DNA of 26,676 nucleotides from an uncultured Clostridia bacterium (lineage in GTDB: Bacteria; Bacillota; Clostridia; TANB77; CAG-508): positions 1-26,676 of the forward strand of contig CARPYP010000025.1 of NCBI GenBank assembly GCA_949045875.1, written 5' to 3'. The position numbers were made by a program, and so were the translations under genes. The notes beneath the pieces were generated by a model. That model was not told the DNA's origin and did not search any database. It worked only from the letters and a program-made list of their open reading frames with translations. The first letter of the stretch is position 1, and each line of letters starts with the position of its first letter. This document shows positions 21,096-26,676 of the stretch, piece after piece.

Positions 21096-23378
21096 CTAAT
21101 TTGCTTGTGTATCGTGTGTTACTCTATCTTTTAATTCTGCTAGCTTACCAGCATTCCAGCGTGATGTTGTTCCTACTAGGTAGCCTGTTATTCTTTGGAT
21201 TGTGTCTATGTTTTTGCTTCCACACATTGGACATTCTATTAAGTCCGCTTCTGCATTTTCAAATCCACAGTCCATACATCTTGATCTTGTATGGTTTACT
21301 GATCCATATCCCATGTTGTATTTGTCCATTAGGTCTACTACCGCTTCTACACTTTCTGGATTGTGCGTTGCGTCTCCGTCTAGTTCTATATAGAAAATGT
21401 GCCCTCCTCTTGTTAGTTCATGATATGGTGCTTCAATTTTTGCTTTGTGCTCTGCTGCACATTTATAGTATACTGGTACATGATTACTGTTTGTATAATA
21501 GTCTCTGTCTGTTACTCCATGTATTATTCCATATTGCACTCTGTCTATTTTTGTAAATCTTCCCGCTAATCCTTCTGCTGGTGTCGCTAGTACTGAAAAG
21601 TTTAAGTCATATTTGTCTGAAAATCCATCTACTTCTTCTTTCATGTTTTTTACTATTTCTAACCCTAATTCTTGCGATTTTTCTGATTCTCCATGATGTT
21701 TCCCTGTTAATACTACTAATGCTTCTGCTAATCCTATAAATCCTATTCCTAGTGTTCCTTGTTTTAATAGTTCTTCTACTTTGTCGTTTGGTGCTAGTTT
21801 CTCACTTCCATTCCATAATCCTGACATTAATAATGGGAATTGCTTTTTTAGTGCTGTACATTGGAATGTGTATCTATCATATAATTGTCTCGCACATACT
21901 CCAATGTATTGCTCTAGTTTTTGCATAAATATTTTCTTTTCTACTTTTAGGAATCTTTCGTTCATGGATTTTTCACTTCCAATTCCTATTGCAAAGTTTA
22001 TTCCAAGTTGATTTTGTGCTTCTTGGTTTGATTCCATCGCTATTTTTACAAAGTTTATTGTTGTGAATGATAGGTTTCCTCTTCCAACTGATGTTTTTTC
22101 TCCATGTCTGTTTTCAAATACTCTTGTCCTACATCCCATTGTTGCTGCTTCATATTCATATCTTTTTGGATCATTTTTATTCCATTTTTCATGTATATTA
22201 AATGTCGCATCTAGATTTATAAAGTTAGGAAAAAATCTTTTGGCTGTTACTGTACATGCATATTTATATAAATCATAGTTTTTATCTTCTGGAAGATAGT
22301 TTACTCCTTTTTTCTTTTTCCAGATTTGTATTGGGAATATTGGGGTTTCGTTGTTTCCTACTCCTCTTTCTGTTGATTTTAATATTTCTCTTATTATACA
22401 TCTTCCTTCTGGTGATGTATCTGTTCCATAGTTTATTGAACTAAATACTACTTGATTTCCTCCTCTTGAGTGTATTGTGTTCATATTGTGTATAAATGCT
22501 TCCATTGATTGATGTACTCTTCCTACTGTGTTGTTTATTGCTGCTTGTATATATCTGTCTTCTCCTTTTAGTTCTGATAAATCTTTTTTTAAATAGTCTT
22601 CTAATTCATAGTCATAATATTTTGATAAGTCTTTTCCTACTGTGTCTCCAACTTTTTTTAGTTCTTCTTTAAATGTTTCTCTTACATATGGCGCTAAGTA
22701 ATAGTCAAATGCTGGTATTGCCTGTCCTCCATGCATTTCGTTTTGAACTGTCTCCATTGAAATACATCCTAGTATACTTGCTGTTTCTATTCTTTTTGCT
22801 GGTCTCGAACTTCCATGTCCTGCTTTGAATCCGTTTTCTAAAATTCTATCTAATGGATGTTGTAAACATGTTAAACTTTTTGTTGGATAATAGTCTTTAT
22901 CATGTATATGGATATATCCTCCTTTCACTGCTTCCCTTGCTTCTGTTGATAGTAAGAAATCATCAACAAATGGTTTTGTTGTCTCACTTGCAAATTTCAT
23001 CATCATTCCAGCAGGTGTGTCTGCGTTCATATTCGCATTTTCTCTTGTTACATCATTTGATTTTGTTTCAATTATTTCTAAGAACATGTCTTTTGATCTC
23101 GCTTTTCTTGCAACATCTCTATTGTATCTATATGTTATATACATTTGGGCTACTTCTTTTCTTGAAGATGCCATTAATTTTTTCTCTACTAAGTCTTCTA
23201 TCTCATATACTGTTGTTTGAATTTTTCCTTCTAATTGCTTTTCAACACCATCTGCTATTTTATTTGCTAATTCAATATCTACTCCTGCTGTTGTTTGCAT
23301 CATTGCTAAACTTATTGCTTTAATAATTCTTTCTCTATTATATTCTACCATTCTTCCATCTCTTTTTACTACTTGCAT
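21096..23378 (-). CDS. nrdD: Anaerobic ribonucleoside-triphosphate reductase
   Basis: Oxygen-sensitive class III reductase making dNTPs with a glycyl radical. The 760 residues have an N-terminal ATP-cone (MQVVKRDGRMVEYNRERIIK, about 1-95) and a barrel with HIHDKDYYPTKSLTCLQHP. The C-terminal zinc site has C701, C704, C716 and C719, and the radical glycine is G732 in RITGYLVGTTSRW. The ribosome binding site is GGGGGG, 7 bases before the ATG. The last residues THDTQAN end at TAG, created by a 120-bp duplication-insertion; the likely ancestral stop is TAA at 20979. The radical domain is upstream of the change, so activity should be unaffected. Confidence 0.97.
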   Translation of the reverse strand: MQVVKRDGRMVEYNRERIIKAISLAMMQTTAGVDIELANKIADGVEKQLEGKIQTTVYEIEDLVEKKLMASSRKEVAQMYITYRYNRDVARKARSKDMFLEIIETKSNDVTRENANMNADTPAGMMMKFASETTKPFVDDFLLSTEAREAVKGGYIHIHDKDYYPTKSLTCLQHPLDRILENGFKAGHGSSRPAKRIETASILGCISMETVQNEMHGGQAIPAFDYYLAPYVRETFKEELKKVGDTVGKDLSKYYDYELEDYLKKDLSELKGEDRYIQAAINNTVGRVHQSMEAFIHNMNTIHSRGGNQVVFSSINYGTDTSPEGRCIIREILKSTERGVGNNETPIFPIQIWKKKKGVNYLPEDKNYDLYKYACTVTAKRFFPNFINLDATFNIHEKWNKNDPKRYEYEAATMGCRTRVFENRHGEKTSVGRGNLSFTTINFVKIAMESNQEAQNQLGINFAIGIGSEKSMNERFLKVEKKIFMQKLEQYIGVCARQLYDRYTFQCTALKKQFPLLMSGLWNGSEKLAPNDKVEELLKQGTLGIGFIGLAEALVVLTGKHHGESEKSQELGLEIVKNMKEEVDGFSDKYDLNFSVLATPAEGLAGRFTKIDRVQYGIIHGVTDRDYYTNSNHVPVYYKCAAEHKAKIEAPYHELTRGGHIFYIELDGDATHNPESVEAVVDLMDKYNMGYGSVNHTRSRCMDCGFENAEADLIECPMCGSKNIDTIQRITGYLVGTTSRWNAGKLAELKDRVTHDTQAN

Positions 23379-23430
23379 TTTAATGCCCCCCTATTTGTAT
23401 TTTTATCTCTGTAACTTTCAGAGTGACCTT

Positions 23431-23459
23431 ATAATACAAAAAAAAAATACCAAAGTCAA
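23431..23459 (-). promoter_or_regulatory. Promoter of nrdD with a T10 spacer
   Basis: On the minus strand TTGACT (23459-23454), 17 bases, TATTAT (23436-23431), about 55 bases before the nrdD start. The spacer contains ten consecutive T. A small leader hairpin CTCTG/CAGAG lies at 23407-23423. Confidence 0.7.
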
Positions 23460-23481
23460 GAAATATTCCTATTTCTTGACT
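23454..23481. promoter_or_regulatory. 11-bp inverted repeat overlapping the nrdD -35
   Basis: AGTCAAGAAAT (23454-23464), loop ATTCCT, ATTTCTTGACT (23471-23481), perfect. One arm contains the -35 hexamer. It could be an operator, or, with the T-run that follows on the minus strand, a terminator for the upstream surface-protein gene. Confidence 0.6.
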
Positions 23482-23619
23482 CTGATATATATTCTTAGAG
23501 TATCAACACTTTTAAGCATTTTATACTGTTGGTAAATATTCACTTTTGTTTTCTATACATTAGTTATAACAATAGTTATACTACATATTTTGCTTTTTTG
23601 TAGAATTATTACAAAATTG

Positions 23620-23644
23620 TTACAAAAATATTTCATTTTTGTAA
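23620..23644 (-). terminator. AT-rich hairpin right after the surface-protein gene
   Basis: TTACAAAAAT and ATTTTTGTAA with a 5-nt loop, three bases past the stop. The stem is AT-rich, so termination efficiency is doubtful. Confidence 0.45.
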
Positions 23645-23647
23645 TAT

Positions 23648-26600
23648 TTATTTGTTTAGGAATTTGATTTTGTTTATGCTTGGTCCTTTTTTATTTATTA
23701 TAGTTATAGAAATATATCCACATATTCCTAATGATACTATTATCATCATTATTACCATTATGCTTACTACTTCTCCTGTTTTTATATTTACTACTACTAC
23801 TGCTTCTGATTTATCATCTTCCATGTCTGTGTCTTCATAATATGCTGTGTTTAATGTCTCTATTATTTGCACTGTACTTGATTTTGAACCCAAATTATTC
23901 TCTTTGTTAACCCATTTTACGGTTAATTTTAAGTCTTTACTTTCTCCTGCACCTAATTGCACTTCACTTGATATTTTTCCTTCTGTATATTTTTTCCAGT
24001 ATTCTGGAGTTTGTACTATCTCATAGCCTTCTGGTATTGTTTCTAATATTTTGGCTATTCCTGCTAATTCTCCTTCGTTTGTTACTTTTATATTGTATTT
24101 TACAGTTAATTCCGTATTCTTAATTTCTTCTGATTTTATTTCTACTTTTGCTAGTTTGTCGTCTGTTATTTCAATATTTTTTCCGTTTATATTAATGGCT
24201 TCTATTGTTTCTTCTACAGAGAAATTAAAGTCTAGTTTTCTATAGCTGTATATTACTGTATTTTCTAATTCTGTTAGTTTTCCTTTTTGATTTTCTGTAC
24301 TTTTTACTAAAATGTAATATGGTATTTCTTTTTCTTCTGTTTCATAGTCATCTCCTATGTTTCCAGGGATTTGATATGAATATGTTTTATCCTCTTCGCC
24401 CTCTTTATAGCTAATGTCTTGTTCTGTGTCTATATCTATGTATCTTACATTTAGTATCGTATTTTGTGTCTTTTCATATATATACATTACTGTTTCATCT
24501 TCTGTTATTGTTCCTTCTGGATTTCCTTTTACTTCTACATATTTATAGTTTTCTATTTCCTTTTGTTCTGTTTTATAGTTTTCTCCTACTGTTCCTTCTA
24601 TTAATATATCTTCTAATAATGAGTTTCCTTCTTTGTCTTGATATTTAACTGTTATTTGTGCTTTTGCAATTTCATAATAGTAGATTACTTCTTGCTCTTC
24701 TTCTTTTATTTTTCCTGTTTCATTGTTTGTTGATTCTATGTATTTATATCCTTTTATTTCTTTCTTTTCTGTTTTGTATTCTTTTCCTATTTTATCTACT
24801 ATTTCTTCTGTTTCTGCAATTTCATTTCCACTTGCTTTATCAATATATTTTACTATAACTTTTCCTGGTACATTTACGTTTGTAGTAAATGTTTGCACTT
24901 TTTCGTATTTTTCTCGTGTCTCATATAATTCTATTTTTGCTTTTACTTCTGTTTCAATTTTTTCTTGTTCTAAGTCCAAATCTCTATATGTTAGTTTTAT
25001 TTGTTTTGTTATATCTAACACAAATGCTTCAGGTTCATCATGTTCTGGTTCTTCAGATAAAAGACTTATCATTTTTCCTGCATTAATATCTTCTAACTCA
25101 ATTTCCCAACTTATTAATTTCTCTTCTTTATTATATATTCCATCACCAATATCTGATTTTTCTAAATCAATTTCATATGGCAATCTTTTTTCTATTGTTA
25201 CTTTTCCTTCTCCTATATAATCTTCAATTTCTGATTTAATGTTTATTGTATAGTCTATGTCTTCTTTTGCTTGTATTTCTTTCTTTCCATCTATTGTTAT
25301 TTCTGTGTTTAAATCTAAATCCATTTGTTTATATGAATTTGTTATTATTGTTATATAGTTCGTTGCATTTTCATCTTGAGTTTCTTTTTGTTCTATTTCA
25401 GCTTGTTCGTATTCTTCTAAATCTCCTTCATTTGTTTCTTTTTCTGTTATTTGATATGTTATTTTTTCTCCTGCTTTATTGTATTTTGCTAAACCATTTT
25501 CTTCATATGTCCAGTTGTTTTCTTCGTTTAATTCTTTTGTAAGAATTCTATCATTTGGCATTATTCTTATTTCTACTGTTACACTTTCTGGACGTTTATT
25601 TTTTGAATTTTCATTGTCTTCCCATACTTTTATTACTTTAAAGTTTGATTTATAGTCTTGTTTTATTTCTTCACTTTCTATTGCATTTTTTTCTGCAATT
25701 ACTTCTCCAGTTTTATTTAAATATGTCTCTGGATAATATGTTGTTGTATTTCCTGTTACTGTATTTACTAGGTCTTGTGTCACATCTTGTTCTTTATATA
25801 CAATTTCAATTTGCTTTGTTATATCTTTTGTATAATTTCCATTTATAAATGTATTAATATTATTAATTTCTTCTATCCAAGTTATTGTATGGTTCTGCTC
25901 ATTGTAATTACCGCCTGCTAATTCTGATTTATCTATATCTATCTTAGCTGGCAATGTATCTACTATCTCTATGGTTGCTTTTCCTATATAGTTATTTATT
26001 TTACTAGTATATTTAATATTATAGTTTACTTTTCCATCTTCTTTGGTTAGGACTAACTCTTCACTTTGTGTATTTGTAGGTACAGTTGTGTTTAATATTA
26101 TATTATTTTCAATTGTTGGTGTAGTTAGACTATAATAGTAGTTTACCTCTATTTGATTATTTGTCATTATTCCTGTATGTCCCACTGGTGTTTCATTTAT
26201 ACATGTATAATTTAATGGAACTTTATTTGACTTATTTGTTGTATACGCTTGTCCTTCTATTCCTTGTTCTATTTCGTCTTCTACTAATTTTATTGTTGTA
26301 TATCTATTGTCCTCTGTTTCTGCTTCTTTATCATAAATATAATGATGTACTACTACTTGTGATTGGTTTACAATGTAATATATATTAAGTATATTATCTT
26401 CTGTTGTTATTTCTAAAGTTTCTTTGTCTACACTGTCATATTTATATCCTGATATTTGTATAATTTCATCTGTTGATGTTATTATATTTCCGAATGTTTG
26501 ATTTTCTTCTATTTTTGCTTCACTTATTACTTTATTTGTACCTTTTTCTAAGTAGTTTACTGTATAACTTAAATCTGTTCTTATTTGCCAATTTGCTGTA

Positions 26601-26676
26601 TATTCTCTATTTCCTGTTGAACCACTTGTTATTGTTACTTCTTTTGTTTCTGTATCTATTCCTGTTCCTGTCCATC
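23648..26676 (-). CDS. Large multidomain cell-surface protein, C-terminal part
   Basis: 1008 visible residues; the frame is open to the window edge, so the gene starts outside (an internal GTG at 26185 is not the start). Visible order: the end of a Listeria-Bacteroides repeat (about 1-30, GSTGNREYTANW); two MucBP-like modules (about 35-180); a repeated adhesin-type domain seen twice (about 204-310 and 455-600); a Cna-B-like domain between them (about 345-448, FKVIKVWEDNENSKNKRPES); three clear MucBP repeats (about 604-667, 672-734, 740-811); a DUF11-like domain (about 818-960); one transmembrane helix (about 970-993); and the basic tail INKKGPSINKIKFLNK. No LPXTG motif is present, so it is anchored by the helix. 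Probably binds host or mucus glycans, by analogy with MucBP proteins. Confidence 0.85.
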   Translation of the reverse strand, partial: WTGTGIDTETKEVTITSGSTGNREYTANWQIRTDLSYTVNYLEKGTNKVISEAKIEENQTFGNIITSTDEIIQISGYKYDSVDKETLEITTEDNILNIYYIVNQSQVVVHHYIYDKEAETEDNRYTTIKLVEDEIEQGIEGQAYTTNKSNKVPLNYTCINETPVGHTGIMTNNQIEVNYYYSLTTPTIENNIILNTTVPTNTQSEELVLTKEDGKVNYNIKYTSKINNYIGKATIEIVDTLPAKIDIDKSELAGGNYNEQNHTITWIEEINNINTFINGNYTKDITKQIEIVYKEQDVTQDLVNTVTGNTTTYYPETYLNKTGEVIAEKNAIESEEIKQDYKSNFKVIKVWEDNENSKNKRPESVTVEIRIMPNDRILTKELNEENNWTYEENGLAKYNKAGEKITYQITEKETNEGDLEEYEQAEIEQKETQDENATNYITIITNSYKQMDLDLNTEITIDGKKEIQAKEDIDYTINIKSEIEDYIGEGKVTIEKRLPYEIDLEKSDIGDGIYNKEEKLISWEIELEDINAGKMISLLSEEPEHDEPEAFVLDITKQIKLTYRDLDLEQEKIETEVKAKIELYETREKYEKVQTFTTNVNVPGKVIVKYIDKASGNEIAETEEIVDKIGKEYKTEKKEIKGYKYIESTNNETGKIKEEEQEVIYYYEIAKAQITVKYQDKEGNSLLEDILIEGTVGENYKTEQKEIENYKYVEVKGNPEGTITEDETVMYIYEKTQNTILNVRYIDIDTEQDISYKEGEEDKTYSYQIPGNIGDDYETEEKEIPYYILVKSTENQKGKLTELENTVIYSYRKLDFNFSVEETIEAININGKNIEITDDKLAKVEIKSEEIKNTELTVKYNIKVTNEGELAGIAKILETIPEGYEIVQTPEYWKKYTEGKISSEVQLGAGESKDLKLTVKWVNKENNLGSKSSTVQIIETLNTAYYEDTDMEDDKSEAVVVVNIKTGEVVSIMVIMMIIVSLGICGYISITIINKKGPSINKIKFLNK

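Noticed and set aside
20909..21556. Plus-strand ORF of 215 codons across the nrdD end
   Set aside because: It only joins the MITE edge, both copies of the duplicated nrdD end and antisense nrdD. Its internal peptide repeat is the DNA duplication read in the wrong frame.

Overview
The window looks like chromosomal DNA of a low-GC, probably spore-forming member of the Clostridia, perhaps an uncultured gut lineage. The base is strongly AT-rich. The gene order gdpP, rplI, dnaB, tilS, ftsH is Firmicute-like. There is a GatCAB amidotransferase, a YmfF/YmfH-type M16 pair, anaerobic ribonucleotide reduction (NrdD/NrdG) and a Spo0E-type small protein. Nearly all genes are on the minus strand; coordinates below run against transcription.

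Layout. 1-66 is the first 22 codons of a minus-strand gene. 280-7614 is a housekeeping block read gdpP, rplI, dnaB, tilS, ftsH (c-di-AMP turnover, ribosome, replication, tRNA-Ile lysidine, membrane proteolysis), with a short repeat element in nearly every gap. A lone plus-strand membrane protein lies at 7789-8040. 8125-11874 is gatC, gatA, a small membrane-protein gene, gatB. 12386-13879 holds three tandem VirB2-like pilin paralogues and an unlisted 57-residue Spo0E-like gene. 14313-14892 holds two small plus-strand cassettes: an 80-residue Trp/Arg/Lys-rich membrane protein, visibly richer in G+C than its surroundings, and a 31-residue peptide. 14923-17727 is the M16 pair. 17780-18436 is a REP-associated tyrosine transposase (RAYT). 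18819-23378 is rpsU, prs, nrdG and nrdD. The last 3 kb is the C-terminal part of a very large surface protein (Listeria-Bacteroides, MucBP and Cna-B type domains) that runs off the window.

The most unusual content is the short-repeat layer. (1) REP-like elements made of GTAG plus a palindrome occur around, upstream of and, in three copies, inside the RAYT gene, where they are translated. Further GTAG-palindrome elements of other sequence lie between other genes. (2) The 3' ends of rpsU and nrdD have been duplicated downstream (two extra copies for rpsU, one for nrdD). Each duplication brackets an insert of about 65-72 nt with the same hairpin core, and the stem shows compensatory base changes between loci. 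The core occurs a fourth time inside a REP-like element between gdpP and rplI. (3) A pair of roughly 230-bp MITE-like elements with several internal hairpins sits in opposite orientation at 12.0 kb and 20.8 kb. (4) A 99-bp element with 32-bp inverted repeats separates rplI from dnaB.

Good -35/-10 pairs with 16-18 bp spacing are visible before several transcription units. All functional calls come from reading motifs; no database search was possible.
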